A stretch of DNA of 64,000 nucleotides from Oscillospiraceae bacterium (GCA_017513135.1 JAFWDH010000001.1:62001-126000); one strand, 5' to 3'; positions 1 through 9,815 are shown, counted from the first letter of the stretch. Numbers and translations: made by a program. The notes: generated by a model not told the origin, from the sequence alone.

Positions 1-1
1 G

Positions 2-103
2 TATCCGGATCCGGTGCTCGCGGAGAAGTACTCCGAGAGATACGCGAAGTACAGGAAGATATATCCCGCCCTCAGGGATGTGTTCAAGGAAATGAGGAAA
101 TAG
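2..103 (+). CDS. FGGY-family sugar kinase, C-terminal end (partial)
   Basis: Only the last 33 codons before a TAG stop are in the window; the rest lies upstream of it. The visible tail has a Y-P-D-P start, then aromatic- and lysine-rich residues ending in Y-P-A-L-R-D-V-F, which resembles the C-terminal helix of xylulokinase-like FGGY kinases (typical ending 'Y..LYP.L...F'). These ATP-dependent kinases phosphorylate pentuloses or similar sugars. The next gene is a sugar-isomerase-family protein, which fits a sugar catabolic operon. The assignment rests on a short segment and is therefore tentative. Confidence 0.45.
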   Translation, partial: YPDPVLAEKYSERYAKYRKIYPALRDVFKEMRK

Positions 104-160
104 GAATCAATCCGGCATGCGGCCGGAATGAATACAATCACACAAAAAGGAGATGCTGTT

Positions 161-1636
161 ATGCAGAATATTCCGGAAGTAAAACTGGGAATCGTTGCTG
201 TTAGCCGCGACTGTTTCCCGATCGGACTCTCGATCGCGAGAAGAGAAGCCATCGTCAAGGCTTATAAGGGCGAACTCTATGAGTGCCCCGTGACTGTCGA
301 GAACGAGCTTGATATGCTCAAGGCCGTGGAGGATGTCAACAAGGCAGGGTGCAATGCGCTCGTCGTCTTCCTCGGAAACTTCGGACCTGAGACGCCCGAA
401 ACACTTATCGCAAAGAATTTTGACGGACCCTGCATGTTCGTAGCAGCCGCAGAAGGCGACGGCGACCTCATCAACGGAAGAGGCGACGCATACTGCGGAA
501 TGCTCAACTGCTCATACAACCTGGGCATGAGGCACATCAGCGGCTACATTCCCGAGTATCCTGTAGGAACTGCCGATGATATCGCCGAAATGATAGCCAG
601 GTTCATCCCGATAGCCAGAGCCGTTATCGGTGTCAAGAACCTTAAGATCATCACCTTCGGACCGCGCCCGCAGGACTTCTTCGCCTGCAACGCCCCCATC
701 AAGGGACTTTATGAGCTCGGTGTCGAGATAGAGGAGAACTCAGAGCTTGACCTTCTCGTCAGCTACAAACAGCATGCCGGCGACAGCAGGATCAAGGAAG
801 TCTGCGACGACATGGCGAAAGAGATGGGCGAGGGACGCTATTATCCCGAGCTCCTCGAGAGAATGGCACAGTTCGAGCTCACCCTTCTTGACTGGGCTGA
901 GCAGCATAAGGGAGCCAGGAAATATGTCGCTTTCGCTGACAAGTGCTGGCCCGCATTCCCGGAGCAGTTCGGATTTGAACCCTGCTTCGTGAACTCCAGA
1001 CTCGCATCCAGAGGCATCCCGGTGTCCTGCGAGGTCGATATCTACGGAGCTCTCTCCGAGTACATCGGAGCCTGCGTCAGTTCCGACGCCGTGACGCTCC
1101 TCGACATCAACAACTCCGTCCCGAAGTCCATGTGGGAAGAGAGCATCAAGGGCAAATACGATTACACCCTTACCGATACATTCATGGGATTCCACTGCGG
1201 AAATACCCCGAGCTGCAAGATGTGCGCAGACAGAGCTATCAAGTATCAGCTCATCCAGCACAGACTGCTTGAGCCGGAAGGATCCGAGCCTGACTTCACA
1301 AGAGGAACTCTGGAAGGCGACATCGCCCCCGGTGAGATCACCTTCTTCCGTCTGCAGTGCGACAGTGACGGCGTTCTTCGTTCCTACATCGCAGAAGGCG
1401 AAGTCCTTCCCGTTGCCACCGGAAGCTTCGGCGGCATCGGCGTGTTCGCCATCCCGGAGATGGGACGCTTCTACAGGCATGTCCTCATCGGCAAGAGATT
1501 CCCGCACCACGGCGCAGTCGCTTTCGGACATCACGGAAGCGCTCTGTTTGAGGCGTTCAAGTTCTTGGGTATCGGTGATATCCAGTACAACAGACCCAAG
1601 AGCCTGCCCTATCCGACGGAGAATCCGTTTGCATGA
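161..1636 (+). CDS. L-fucose/L-arabinose isomerase family protein
   Basis: Cytosolic protein of 491 residues, related to L-fucose isomerase and its relatives, which interconvert aldoses and ketoses with a divalent metal. Residues that fit the metal site are Glu291 (in C-E-V-D-I-Y-G), Asp315 (in L-L-D-I-N) and a His pair near 457 (F-G-H-H-G). Family knowledge: E. coli FucI uses Glu, Asp and His as Mn ligands. I chose the ATG at 161 over the in-frame ATG at 128 because AAAGGAG lies 8 nt upstream of 161, while 128 has no ribosome site. It follows a sugar-kinase end by about 60 nt and overlaps the next gene by the ATGA motif. At 491 residues it is shorter than E. coli FucI (about 590), so the substrate is uncertain. 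Confidence 0.75.
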   Translation: MQNIPEVKLGIVAVSRDCFPIGLSIARREAIVKAYKGELYECPVTVENELDMLKAVEDVNKAGCNALVVFLGNFGPETPETLIAKNFDGPCMFVAAAEGDGDLINGRGDAYCGMLNCSYNLGMRHISGYIPEYPVGTADDIAEMIARFIPIARAVIGVKNLKIITFGPRPQDFFACNAPIKGLYELGVEIEENSELDLLVSYKQHAGDSRIKEVCDDMAKEMGEGRYYPELLERMAQFELTLLDWAEQHKGARKYVAFADKCWPAFPEQFGFEPCFVNSRLASRGIPVSCEVDIYGALSEYIGACVSSDAVTLLDINNSVPKSMWEESIKGKYDYTLTDTFMGFHCGNTPSCKMCADRAIKYQLIQHRLLEPEGSEPDFTRGTLEGDIAPGEITFFRLQCDSDGVLRSYIAEGEVLPVATGSFGGIGVFAIPEMGRFYRHVLIGKRFPHHGAVAFGHHGSALFEAFKFLGIGDIQYNRPKSLPYPTENPFA

Positions 1637-2160
1637 GAGTGCTTAAGGTGCTCGGGATCATCGCAGCGGTCCTGGTAGCGGTCGTCATAGCGTTCCTGAT
1701 CTTCATGAGGGTTTCCATGTATTCCGGAAGCCGAGGAGGGAAAAGGATCAAAATGGCCCCCATAGTGAAGTTCCGCTTCAGCGCGTCCGGAGGTTCCTAT
1801 ATGAATTCGGGGGAATCCTACGAGGCTGAGCTTGCTGACGGCAAGGTCACGGTCCGCATAAGACTTGACGGAGTCGACGAAGAGGATGCCGAAGAGTTCG
1901 TAACGGACGAGTCCTTCCTGAGAAAGCTTGACGAGATAGTCGAACGCAATAACGTCAAGAAATGGAACGGCTTCTCGCTCAGCAACAGAAACGTACTGGA
2001 CGGGCACGGATTCAGTCTGTCGATCAAGATGGAGAACGGGGAGTACCTGACGGCCAGCAGCTATATGGCGTGGCCGGATCACTACTCAGAGTTCAAAGGG
2101 GAAGTGGCGGCATTGTTCATGGAACTGTATGATTCCGCTCACGACGGCGGCAACAGCTGA
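1633..2160 (+). CDS. Hypothetical protein with N-terminal membrane anchor
   Basis: Protein of 175 residues whose start codon overlaps the stop of the isomerase gene (ATGA), so it is probably translationally coupled. Residues 5-25 form one strongly hydrophobic segment (signal anchor or uncleaved signal peptide). The rest is a soluble, charged domain, probably outside the membrane, with no motif I recognise. I assign no function. A symmetrical terminator hairpin follows directly. Confidence 0.65.
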   Translation: MRVLKVLGIIAAVLVAVVIAFLIFMRVSMYSGSRGGKRIKMAPIVKFRFSASGGSYMNSGESYEAELADGKVTVRIRLDGVDEEDAEEFVTDESFLRKLDEIVERNNVKKWNGFSLSNRNVLDGHGFSLSIKMENGEYLTASSYMAWPDHYSEFKGEVAALFMELYDSAHDGGNS

Positions 2161-2182
2161 AAAAGCACACCATAACGCATCA

Positions 2183-2214
2183 AAAAACTCCTGCCCTTGA
2201 GGGCAGGAGTTTTT
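2183..2214. terminator. Bidirectional intrinsic terminator
   Basis: Perfect 14-bp inverted repeat (AAAAACTCCTGCCC, loop TTGA, then its complement). It has A- and T-runs on both sides, so it can end the plus-strand transcript from 1633-2160 and the convergent minus-strand rpoD transcript. Confidence 0.9.
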
Positions 2215-2226
2215 CATGTCATGATG

Positions 2227-3297
2227 TCATTTTACGTATTCGGAGAAGCCCATCTTGGCGAGAGGGATCCTCAGGCGGCGGAGAGCCTTGGCCTCGATCT
2301 GCCTGATCCTTTCTCTGGTGACGCCTAGCTTCTTTCCGACCTGTTCAAGGGTCTTGGGATTTCCGTCGTCAAGACCGAAGCGCATCCTTATGACGTCCTC
2401 CTCCCTCTTGGAAAGGATGGAGAGAGCCTCGGAGAGCTGCTCCTTGAGGAGCGTCTGGTCGACCGAGTCGCTGAGGGTGACTTCCTTGTCGTCAGCCACG
2501 AAATCGGACAGCGTGCTGTCCTCTTCCTCACCGACAGGGGAATCCAGGGATACCGTATCCTGGGAAGCCTTGATAATCTCCTTTACCTTCTCTTCCGTGA
2601 GACCGAGCGCCTCAGCCAGTTCGGAGGTGGTGGGTTCGCGGCCGGTCTCGGAGGTGAGTCTCGCGGCTGCCTTCTTGTACTTGTTGATGGATTCGACCAT
2701 GTGCACGGGGACTCTTATGGTCCTGCCGTCATCGGCGATGGCTCTGGTCACGGCCTGCCTGATCCACCATGTGGCATATGTGGAGAAGCGGAAGCCCTTT
2801 GTGTAGTCGAACTTCTCTATGGCCTTGATCAGTCCGAGGTTGCCCTCCTGTATGAGGTCGGAGAGGGGAAGTCCTCTTCCGATATATCTCTTGGCTATGG
2901 AGACGACCAGTCTGAGGTTGGATTCAGCGAGGAACTGGCGGGCCTTGAGGTCGCCGTCCTTAGCTTTCCTGGCGAGTTCAAGCTCTTCATCCGGAGCGAG
3001 GAGGTGATATCTTCCCATCTCCTTGAAGTACATCTTGACGCTGTCATCCGTGGCGTAGGAGAGGTCCGCGATCGCCGTGTCGTCCTGTTCCTGCTGAAGA
3101 TTGGCGTCCTCCGGCTCGGATTCGTAGTCCTCAACTATCTCTATATCATGGCGCTCAAAGGTATCGTACAGCTTGTCGATCTCTTCCTCCTCGAATTCGA
3201 GATCCTCGAGGATGCTGTTGATCTCGGAGCCGGAGAGCTTGCCGTCTCTCTTGCCTTTTTCTATAAGCGCTCTGACTTTATCTTTCTTTTCACTCAT
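2227..3297 (-). CDS. rpoD: RNA polymerase primary sigma factor SigA/RpoD
   Basis: Housekeeping sigma factor of 356 residues. Region 1.1-like acidic N-terminus (1-75) is followed by region 1.2 ([12 protein letters not shown]), and region 2 with the [13 protein letters not shown] core that melts the -10 element. Region 3 begins at R-V-P-V-H-M. Region 4 has the helix-turn-helix [10 protein letters not shown] for -35 recognition. The length is typical of Gram-positive SigA. AGGAGG sits about 12 nt upstream of the ATG. Its usual partner dnaG is not adjacent here. Confidence 0.97.
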   Translation of the reverse strand: MSEKKDKVRALIEKGKRDGKLSGSEINSILEDLEFEEEEIDKLYDTFERHDIEIVEDYESEPEDANLQQEQDDTAIADLSYATDDSVKMYFKEMGRYHLLAPDEELELARKAKDGDLKARQFLAESNLRLVVSIAKRYIGRGLPLSDLIQEGNLGLIKAIEKFDYTKGFRFSTYATWWIRQAVTRAIADDGRTIRVPVHMVESINKYKKAAARLTSETGREPTTSELAEALGLTEEKVKEIIKASQDTVSLDSPVGEEEDSTLSDFVADDKEVTLSDSVDQTLLKEQLSEALSILSKREEDVIRMRFGLDDGNPKTLEQVGKKLGVTRERIRQIEAKALRRLRIPLAKMGFSEYVK

Positions 3298-3411
3298 GTG
3301 AAGCTGTGCCTCCTGAACAATCTATAGGGTATTCTTTTTTGCCGCCAAATAATAATACGGAACAACCGAAAAAAAGCCTTTTGCGTTTTTAAAGTTTTTT
3401 ACGGAACCGCA

Positions 3412-3915
3412 TCAGTAGATCAGCTTTGAAGGAAAGAAGAACAGGTACGGCGCGGTGAAAAGAGCCAGATTCCGCGCGGCCTTCAGCGCGGCGGCCGGGT
3501 CAGCTCCGTCCTTCCTGAGGATCACCCTGTCGGCAAGGAAGATCACAGCTGCGGAGAGGAGCACCGCAATGAGGACGGAGCAGAAGGTCCATATGTTAAA
3601 GAACGGATCCATGGAGAGACCGTAGCCGATCTTATCGGAAAAATCCGGGAAAAACCTGTCTGCAAGAAGCATCTCGCCGAACATGAACGCGGCACCGGCA
3701 AGATCTGCGGCAAAACCGGCCAGGCAGATCTTCCAGCTGCTGCGCGCACAGATCCTGTCGGCGTCCTCCGAGTCACGCATGCTTCTTCGAAGGACAAAGC
3801 AGTCTATGGCGTAGTTCAGCGGGATCAGAAGCAGCCACAGCGGCGTGGGCAGGACAATGAGGAGCCATACGGGGAACAGTATGTTGTAGAGCCGTGTCGC
3901 TTTTTTCTTCTTCAA
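3412..3915 (-). CDS. Hypothetical multipass membrane protein
   Basis: Protein of 167 residues beginning at a TTG codon, with GGAGG about 11 nt upstream. A basic N-terminus (K-K-K-K) is followed by about four hydrophobic segments: one or two near 12-35, one near 65-85, one near 105-128 and one near 150-165. No conserved family motif is recognised. It lies upstream of rpoD in the same direction with a 114-nt gap that contains T/A-rich DNA, so it may have its own transcript. Confidence 0.55.
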   Translation of the reverse strand: MKKKKATRLYNILFPVWLLIVLPTPLWLLLIPLNYAIDCFVLRRSMRDSEDADRICARSSWKICLAGFAADLAGAAFMFGEMLLADRFFPDFSDKIGYGLSMDPFFNIWTFCSVLIAVLLSAAVIFLADRVILRKDGADPAAALKAARNLALFTAPYLFFFPSKLIY

Positions 3916-4134
3916 TTAGGGATATACCTCCGTAGCAAGTCAGTTCTGTGATCTCTGATAATATCAAATACCATAAAGCGTTTCTTCGTTTTTTGATTAT
4001 ATCACGCAGGGACATAACAAAGTCCTGAAAACTGTTTTCTAATCCGGTCTCCGACTATATAATTGATATAGTTTTGCATACAGGCTCAAAGGCATGCGCA
4101 GTGACCTTTTGACGCCGGAAATACGGGAGGATTC

Positions 4135-5478
4135 ATGGAAAAGAAGTATACATGGGTGGATGTCTTCAGGCTTGCCGCCCCGATATTCGTAGAGCAGATC
4201 CTCAGGTCGCTGATGGGTACAGTGAATACGTTCATGCTCAGCCGCATATCCGACAGCGCGTCGGCTGCAGTCGGAGTCGCAAATCAGGTCCTGAATGTAG
4301 TCATCATAGCTTCATTCATGATGTCGTCGGGAACCGCGATAATGGAGAACCAGCTTCTCGGAGCCGGTAAGGACAAGGAAGCCGGAAAACTGATGATGAA
4401 CAGCTACGCGGTGACAGCCGTACTTGGACTGCTGATGAGCGTCATCACGTTCATTTTCGCCAGAAACATGATCGGATTCATGGGGCTCTCGGAAGAGCTT
4501 ACGCCGGACGGGACCGTATACCTCAGGATACTCGGGTCATCCTGCCTGTTCCAGTTCGTGTCATCCATGACATCGACGCATTTCCGCTGTCACGGCAGCT
4601 CCACGATACCGATGCTGGTGGTCATCGTGACCAACGTGGTGAACCTTGCGGGATCCTGGCTGGTCGTGACCGGCAAGACTCCTGTCGGAGGTGTTGAAGG
4701 TATCGCGTATGTGCGTCTCATAGCTGAGATCGTAGGCCTCGTGATGATCCTCGCCCTGTTCATGAGGCAGAAATGGGAGCAGCATGTCAGGGACCTGTTC
4801 GACATAAACTGGAGGACTATCCTCGAGGTCATGAAGGTCGGCATCATGTGCAGCATGGAAGGGATATGCTACATGCTGGCGCAGATGGTTACGACGCGCT
4901 TCGTCACCGGATTCTCCACCGACGTGCTCACCGCAAAGATATATACTCAGACGATCAACAATTACCCGTATATAGCGGGCATCTGCATCGGGCAGGCCGC
5001 TCAGATCATAGCGGGACACTATATGGGAGCCAGAAAGCTGGATGAGGCTCACCGCTTCATCCGCAACGCGTTCATAGCGGTCCTTTCGTTCAACCTTGCG
5101 GGAGGTATACTCTGCAGACTGTTCTGCGACCAGCTGATGGGGATATTCACCGAATCGGAGGCCGTCAAGGCTATAGCGAGGCCTCTGTTCACCATAGACA
5201 TCATCACCTGCATAGCCAGGAGCATGAACCACTCATATGTGTTCGGGCTTAGGGGAGCTGGCTTCGTGTTCTGGCCGATGGTCATCGCCGCGACAGGCAT
5301 CTGGGTCCTGGACGTCGGCCTCGGATATGTGTGCACGATGGCTCTGGGAATGGGAGTAGTAGGGCTCTGGGTCGGTCAGGCTGCCGACGAATGGTTCCGC
5401 GGGCTTCTCGGAGCGTGGCAGTTCGAGAAGAAGCTTTGGCACAAGACGCTGCCTGATGTAGACAGTTTGGAGAACTGA
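4135..5478 (+). CDS. MATE family efflux transporter
   Basis: Protein of 447 residues with about twelve hydrophobic helices in two related halves, as in MATE (multidrug and toxin extrusion) exporters that use Na+ or H+ gradients to expel organic cations or metabolites. The N-terminal segment (R-L-A-A-P-I-F-V-E-Q-I-L, then N-T-F-M-L-S) matches the family pattern of a proline in the first helix and an asparagine-rich first loop. It is followed 29 nt later by pepF. A TATAAT-like -10 lies at about 4057. The substrate cannot be told from sequence. Confidence 0.88.
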   Translation: MEKKYTWVDVFRLAAPIFVEQILRSLMGTVNTFMLSRISDSASAAVGVANQVLNVVIIASFMMSSGTAIMENQLLGAGKDKEAGKLMMNSYAVTAVLGLLMSVITFIFARNMIGFMGLSEELTPDGTVYLRILGSSCLFQFVSSMTSTHFRCHGSSTIPMLVVIVTNVVNLAGSWLVVTGKTPVGGVEGIAYVRLIAEIVGLVMILALFMRQKWEQHVRDLFDINWRTILEVMKVGIMCSMEGICYMLAQMVTTRFVTGFSTDVLTAKIYTQTINNYPYIAGICIGQAAQIIAGHYMGARKLDEAHRFIRNAFIAVLSFNLAGGILCRLFCDQLMGIFTESEAVKAIARPLFTIDIITCIARSMNHSYVFGLRGAGFVFWPMVIAATGIWVLDVGLGYVCTMALGMGVVGLWVGQAADEWFRGLLGAWQFEKKLWHKTLPDVDSLEN

Positions 5479-5507
5479 ATTAAATTCTGTTAAGGAGAAC
5501 AGACTGA

Positions 5508-7265
5508 ATGAATAAAGAATGGTCACTTGAAAGACTTTACAAAGGCTATGATGACCCGAAATTCGCCGCAGACGAGGCAAAGCTTGACTCGCTGATCAGG
5601 GAGATCACCGAGTTCAGCGCAGACCTCAGCGGAGAACCGAAAGATGTTCTGTGCCGTGCGGTCAGGCTGGAACAGGAACTTTTTGCCGTTGCGGAGGATC
5701 TGATGTCCTTCTCAAGCCTGCAGATGTCGGTGAACACTTCCGATACGGCATCAGCAGCCGCGTCCGGAAGACTTGCGCAGAAGCTCTCGGCCATGGCCGG
5801 ACCGGAGACAGCGCTGGTAAAGTACGTGTCTTCTCTGGAAGACCTGCAGTCGGTGATCGACAGCGATGAGCTTCTGAAGGAGCACGAATACTATCTCAAC
5901 AACATTAAGGAAAGGGCGAAGTACACTCTCTCCCCCGAGGTAGAGAACGTGATAAGCCTCTATGAGATCACCGGCTCCTCAGCCTGGTCGGATCTGCAGG
6001 GTTTCCTCACGTCCACGGTGCCGGTCGAGTACGAGGGCGGAGTCACAACGCTGTCGGATATTAGAAACAAGGCGTACGACCCGGATCCCAGTGTCAGGAA
6101 GAGCGCATATGAAGCTGAGCTCAAAGCGTATGACCGCATAAAGGACGGGATAGCCTTCTCGCTCAACTCGATCAAGATGGAGGTCATCAACCGCTGCAAG
6201 CTGCGCGGGTATGAGTCTCCTCTGGATGAGACGCTGCACGACTCGCACATGAAGAAGGAGACGCTCGACGCCCTTCTCGGAGCGATGGAGGAGTATCTTC
6301 CGAAGTTCTGGGAGTATCTCAGGGCAAAAGCTGAGCTCCTGGGCTATAAGAACGGGCTTCCCTTCTATGAGATATTTGCCCCTCTGGAAGGGAATGACAA
6401 GGAATACACGACTGATGACGCCAAGCAGTATCTCGTCGATCTGTTCTCCGGTTTCGACAGGGAAGAGACGGAGATGATCGCGAGAGCGTTCGATGAGGCC
6501 TGGATCGATTTCTATCCGCACGACGGCAAGGTCGGAGGCGCATTCTGCGCTCCCATCACATCGCTTAAGGAGAGCCGCGTGCTGACCAACTTCGGAGGCA
6601 CTCTCGGTGACGTCATCACGCTGGCGCACGAGCTCGGACACGCGTTCCACAACCACTGCCTCAGGGACAACAGCATACTGAACCTGGATGTCTCGATGCC
6701 TGTGGCAGAGACGGCTTCCACTTTCAACGAGGTCGTTGCTATGAACGCGGCGATAGAGGCTGAGAAGGATCCCGTCGCCAGGCGCGCGCTCATCGAGAAC
6801 CAGCTTCAGGATGCGACACAGATAATCTGCGACATTTATTCGAGGTATCTGTTCGAGAAGTCGGTGTTCGACAACAGGGAATCTGGATTCATGTTCTCAG
6901 ACAGGCTTTGCGAGCTCATGCTGGACGCTCAGAGGAAGGCTTACGGTGACGGGCTCGACCACGAGTTCCTGCATCCGTTCATGTGGGCGTGCAAGAGCCA
7001 CTACTACAGCGGCGGTCTTAGCTTCTACAACTGGCCCTACGCGTTCGGCGGGCTCTTTGCAAGAGGTCTGTACGCGAAATACCTGCACGACGGTGAGTCA
7101 TTCGTGCCGCTTTACAAGAAGCTGCTCAAGGCGACGGGCACCACGACAGTGGAAGGCGCCGCGCTCGTAGCCGGCATAGATCTTACCGATAAAGAGTTCT
7201 GGCGTTCGTCGCTGCAGATCCTCGCCGATGAGATCGATGAGTTCGTGAAGCTCTGCAGGATCTGA
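5508..7265 (+). CDS. pepF: M3 family oligoendopeptidase F
   Basis: Cytosolic zinc metallopeptidase of 585 residues that cleaves oligopeptides of roughly 7-20 residues. The zinc motif HELGH lies at residues 374-378, followed about 25 residues later by a Glu-rich helix (A-E-T-A-S-T-F-N-E) that supplies the third ligand. The C-terminal H-Y-Y-S-G-G-L-S-F-Y-N-W-P-Y-A-F-G segment is the substrate-binding loop typical of PepF. The length is normal (about 600). AAGGAG precedes the ATG, and a strong terminator follows the stop. Confidence 0.95.
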   Translation: MNKEWSLERLYKGYDDPKFAADEAKLDSLIREITEFSADLSGEPKDVLCRAVRLEQELFAVAEDLMSFSSLQMSVNTSDTASAAASGRLAQKLSAMAGPETALVKYVSSLEDLQSVIDSDELLKEHEYYLNNIKERAKYTLSPEVENVISLYEITGSSAWSDLQGFLTSTVPVEYEGGVTTLSDIRNKAYDPDPSVRKSAYEAELKAYDRIKDGIAFSLNSIKMEVINRCKLRGYESPLDETLHDSHMKKETLDALLGAMEEYLPKFWEYLRAKAELLGYKNGLPFYEIFAPLEGNDKEYTTDDAKQYLVDLFSGFDREETEMIARAFDEAWIDFYPHDGKVGGAFCAPITSLKESRVLTNFGGTLGDVITLAHELGHAFHNHCLRDNSILNLDVSMPVAETASTFNEVVAMNAAIEAEKDPVARRALIENQLQDATQIICDIYSRYLFEKSVFDNRESGFMFSDRLCELMLDAQRKAYGDGLDHEFLHPFMWACKSHYYSGGLSFYNWPYAFGGLFARGLYAKYLHDGESFVPLYKKLLKATGTTTVEGAALVAGIDLTDKEFWRSSLQILADEIDEFVKLCRI

Positions 7266-7283
7266 TCTCACACATTAAAAAAG

Positions 7284-7317
7284 AATCGTCCGGTCCATCT
7301 GTTTGGACCGGACGATT
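7284..7317. terminator. Bidirectional intrinsic terminator
   Basis: Thirteen-bp stem (AATCGTCCGGTCC and its complement) with an 8-nt loop, followed by TTTTCTTT on the plus strand and preceded by A-runs for the minus strand. It separates pepF from the convergent dipeptidase gene. Confidence 0.9.
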
Positions 7318-7355
7318 TTCTTTATCAACAAATGCAGGATCTTTTCCTGAAAAGA

Positions 7356-8318
7356 CTATTCCTGGCTGGCAAACAACCGCATGGCGTTCTTGTAGCTGAT
7401 CTTGTCTATCTCTTCGGCGGTGAGATGTTTCTCCAGAGCGGACAGTATCTGCGGGAATCCGCTGAAGTCTTTGAATTCCAGGGTGCTCTCTATGCCGTCA
7501 AAGTCGGAACCGAGAGCCACGCTCTCTATGCCTGCGTGATCACGTATGTAAAGTATGTGCCTGACGATGTCTTCTGTCTCGGTATATCCGTTGCGGTCGT
7601 TGAGGAACTGGTCATAAAAGTTTACTCCTACCACGCTTCCGGTGTCTCCGATGACTTTCAGCTGATCGTCCGTGAGGTTCCTCGGGTGGTCCTTGAGAGC
7701 CCTGGCGCAGCTGTGGCTCGCGGCGAAGGGCTTCCTGCTGTGCTCAGCGACATCATAGAAACCTGCCTCCGAAAGGTGAGAGACGTCGACTACCATTCCG
7801 AGATCGTTCATGCGCTCCACGACTTCGAATCCGAACGGCTTGAGCCCGCGCCTGAGGTGCTCCTCAGGGTCCCGGCTGTTGGGAAAACCCACGCTGTTCT
7901 CAAAGTTCCAGGTCAGCGCTATCATCTTCACGCCGTCACCGTACACTTCTCCCACGCGCTCTATCTTTCCGTCCAGCTCGACGGCGTCCTCTATCGTCAG
8001 GATCGCGGAAGAATAGCCGTCACGGCGGTTGTCCAGTATCTGTTTTACGGTGTTGGCAGGCCTCATCACGTCGGAAACATCTGCAATTACCTCCCTGTAG
8101 CAGTTCAGCAGCTGCTTATACAGGTCCCACGGATCTACCGGATGACCTACCTGTTTTTCCACATATTCATGCGGCGGGATGAACAGCGCAAAACACTGGG
8201 CGAGGCTTCCGCCTTCCTTAAGCTTCTCGAGATTGATGTGCCCGTCATAAGTGCGGAGGTTCTTCTTGCCCATATAGCAGGACAGTACTGTATCGCAGTG
8301 CAGATCAATTATGTTCAT
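7356..8318 (-). CDS. Membrane dipeptidase family (peptidase M19)
   Basis: About 320 residues; hydrolyses dipeptides with a two-zinc site. Ligand motifs in order are D-L-H-C-D-T near the N-terminus, the Glu in T-I-E-D-A, the His in V-D-V-S-H-L and the His in A-A-S-H-S, with G-S-D-F-D-G near the C-terminus. I prefer the ATG at 8318 because an AGAGG site is 8 nt upstream; the in-frame ATG at 8336 has none. No signal peptide is visible, so it is likely cytosolic, as in other bacterial members. Confidence 0.92.
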   Translation of the reverse strand: MNIIDLHCDTVLSCYMGKKNLRTYDGHINLEKLKEGGSLAQCFALFIPPHEYVEKQVGHPVDPWDLYKQLLNCYREVIADVSDVMRPANTVKQILDNRRDGYSSAILTIEDAVELDGKIERVGEVYGDGVKMIALTWNFENSVGFPNSRDPEEHLRRGLKPFGFEVVERMNDLGMVVDVSHLSEAGFYDVAEHSRKPFAASHSCARALKDHPRNLTDDQLKVIGDTGSVVGVNFYDQFLNDRNGYTETEDIVRHILYIRDHAGIESVALGSDFDGIESTLEFKDFSGFPQILSALEKHLTAEEIDKISYKNAMRLFASQE

Positions 8319-8373
8319 GATACGGCCTCTTTCCATTTTATTTATCCATAATTATACCAAAACCGGCGATGAG

Positions 8374-8607
8374 ATGAGGCGGGGTCATAAAAAGTGCAAT
8401 GTTCCCGGTAAATACAAAGCAGATGTCAAGGAGGCAGATAGCGGATCCGAGATCACAAACACATATACTCAGGAAGATCCGGATGCAGCGACACATCTAA
8501 ATACGGATGATGCATCCGATCTCAGGACATGGTTCGGTATGATGCTTGCCAGTGCTGTACTGCTCGGTGTTTCTCTGGTGATGCGTAAGCGCTGGAATAT
8601 GGTTTGA
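8374..8607 (+). pseudogene. Decayed C-terminal end of a Cna-B/wall-anchored surface protein
   Basis: The readable stretch encodes the last strand of a Cna-B domain (S-E-I-T-N-T-Y-T), a short linker with T-D-D-A, a hydrophobic segment of about 18 residues, and a basic tail (M-R-K-R). This is the architecture of a sortase substrate end. It aligns by eye with the end of the 962-residue surface protein at 9880-12768 (I-T-N-T-H-K, then P-K-T-D-D-A, helix, L-K-R-K). No signal peptide, VWA domain or complete Cna-B repeat precedes it. I therefore read it as the remnant of a truncated surface-protein gene. Its own terminator hairpin is kept. Confidence 0.6.
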
Positions 8608-8633
8608 TAACCGATTTACAATTACAACGAAAG

Positions 8634-8660
8634 GCCGGACGGGAGGACCTGCCCGGCTTT
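8634..8660 (+). terminator. Intrinsic terminator after the surface-protein remnant
   Basis: GCCGG stem pairing with CCGGC and flanking A/T pairs, followed by TTTT. It is less stable than the other terminators in the window. Confidence 0.55.
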
Positions 8661-8739
8661 TGATCCGTTCCAAAACGATGAAGCCATTTCCGGATAAGGG
8701 AAAACTGACTGTGTATCTGAAAAGGGGCTTTTGATAGTC

Positions 8740-8745
8740 TATAAT
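8740..8745 (+). promoter_or_regulatory. Probable -10 element for the alpha/beta hydrolase gene
   Basis: Perfect TATAAT 34 nt before the start codon at 8780. No convincing -35 hexamer is seen 16-18 nt upstream, so confidence is low. Confidence 0.35.
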
Positions 8746-8779
8746 GTGAATAAATGATCAGAAAAAGGAGCGCTTATCA

Positions 8780-9682
8780 ATGCCGTACATGTCAGTTGAT
8801 GAGAATATAGACATCTATTATCAGGAGTTCGGAAGCGGAGAAAAGTATCTGTTCTGCAGCCAGATAGACCACGAATACACCGCATTCTCTTTTGAGCGGG
8901 AGATGTCCAGGAGGGGCTTCCATGTGTTCCTGCTCACGGACCGCGGCTTCGGGAGATCCTCACATACCGATGAAAACTTCGGACTTGGCTGGTACGACCG
9001 GTTCGCAGACGATGTGGTAGCTTTTGCGGATAAGATAGGAGCGGTAAAATTCATATATTCCGGAGCGTCCCACGGATCAGGCGTGGGCTGGCATCTGTGT
9101 CTGCGGCATCCGGAGCGCCTGGTGTGCTTTTTTGCCTCTGTGGCGGGTCCGTTAAGTCCCGAGAGAATCCCGATAGATGGAGTGCTCAACGGGAATCCAG
9201 TGCCGGAAAACAGGGACCCTGACGCGCCTGCATTCTGTTCGCTGCCGGATTTCTTCTTCATCCCGACAGATGACCCGGCCCTGAAGGAGCGGCGGAGGAT
9301 ATGCATGGAAGCGGACCGCGCGCTGCGGGCTTCTGAAGATTATGATAAGTTATTCGAGTCTCCGCAGACTTTGCGTATCAATATGGGACCGGCATTGCTG
9401 GCAACTCGCACAGAGGAGAACCTGAAGCAGGCACTGCGTACGATCACTGTACCGGTACTGATGTTCGGGGGGACAGAGGATGTCATATCACGCCCTGATC
9501 TGATGATCCGTACCGCTGAATGTCTGCAGCATTGCAAGCTTATCATACATTCGGGATTCGGCCATGTCCTTGATATCTATGAGGATCTGGCGGACGATGC
9601 GGTACGCTTCTATGAGAACCTGGTCGAGACGGGAAGATATTATTCTCCGGTAGACAACACGCCGATATCAGAGACAAAATGA
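8780..9682 (+). CDS. Alpha/beta hydrolase
   Basis: Cytosolic protein of 300 residues with the alpha/beta hydrolase fold. The nucleophile elbow is G-A-S-H-G near residue 96. The acid is probably the Asp in G-G-T-E-D-V-I, and the catalytic His is in S-G-F-G-H-V-L-D near residue 258. The oxyanion region near residue 50 is L-T-D-R-G-F-G-R-S. Members cleave esters, lactones, C-C bonds or other substrates, and the substrate cannot be inferred. AAAAAGGAG is upstream of the ATG. It stands alone between the surface-protein remnant and the convergent VWA gene. Confidence 0.85.
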   Translation: MPYMSVDENIDIYYQEFGSGEKYLFCSQIDHEYTAFSFEREMSRRGFHVFLLTDRGFGRSSHTDENFGLGWYDRFADDVVAFADKIGAVKFIYSGASHGSGVGWHLCLRHPERLVCFFASVAGPLSPERIPIDGVLNGNPVPENRDPDAPAFCSLPDFFFIPTDDPALKERRRICMEADRALRASEDYDKLFESPQTLRINMGPALLATRTEENLKQALRTITVPVLMFGGTEDVISRPDLMIRTAECLQHCKLIIHSGFGHVLDIYEDLADDAVRFYENLVETGRYYSPVDNTPISETK

Positions 9683-9815
9683 CGCTGTGGTTGTTCCATA
9701 CTAAAAACGACGTTATTAAGATAGTATTTGCGCTACTGCGGAGCATGTGTACTGACAAGATAATACTTGGAGATCAGGATCAAAAGCAATATATAGCAGT
9801 GATATCTCCAAAAGA

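Noticed and set aside
7332-8351. 339-codon frame on the plus strand opposite the dipeptidase
   Set aside because: No start signal, no motif, and the minus strand carries all M19 zinc ligands.
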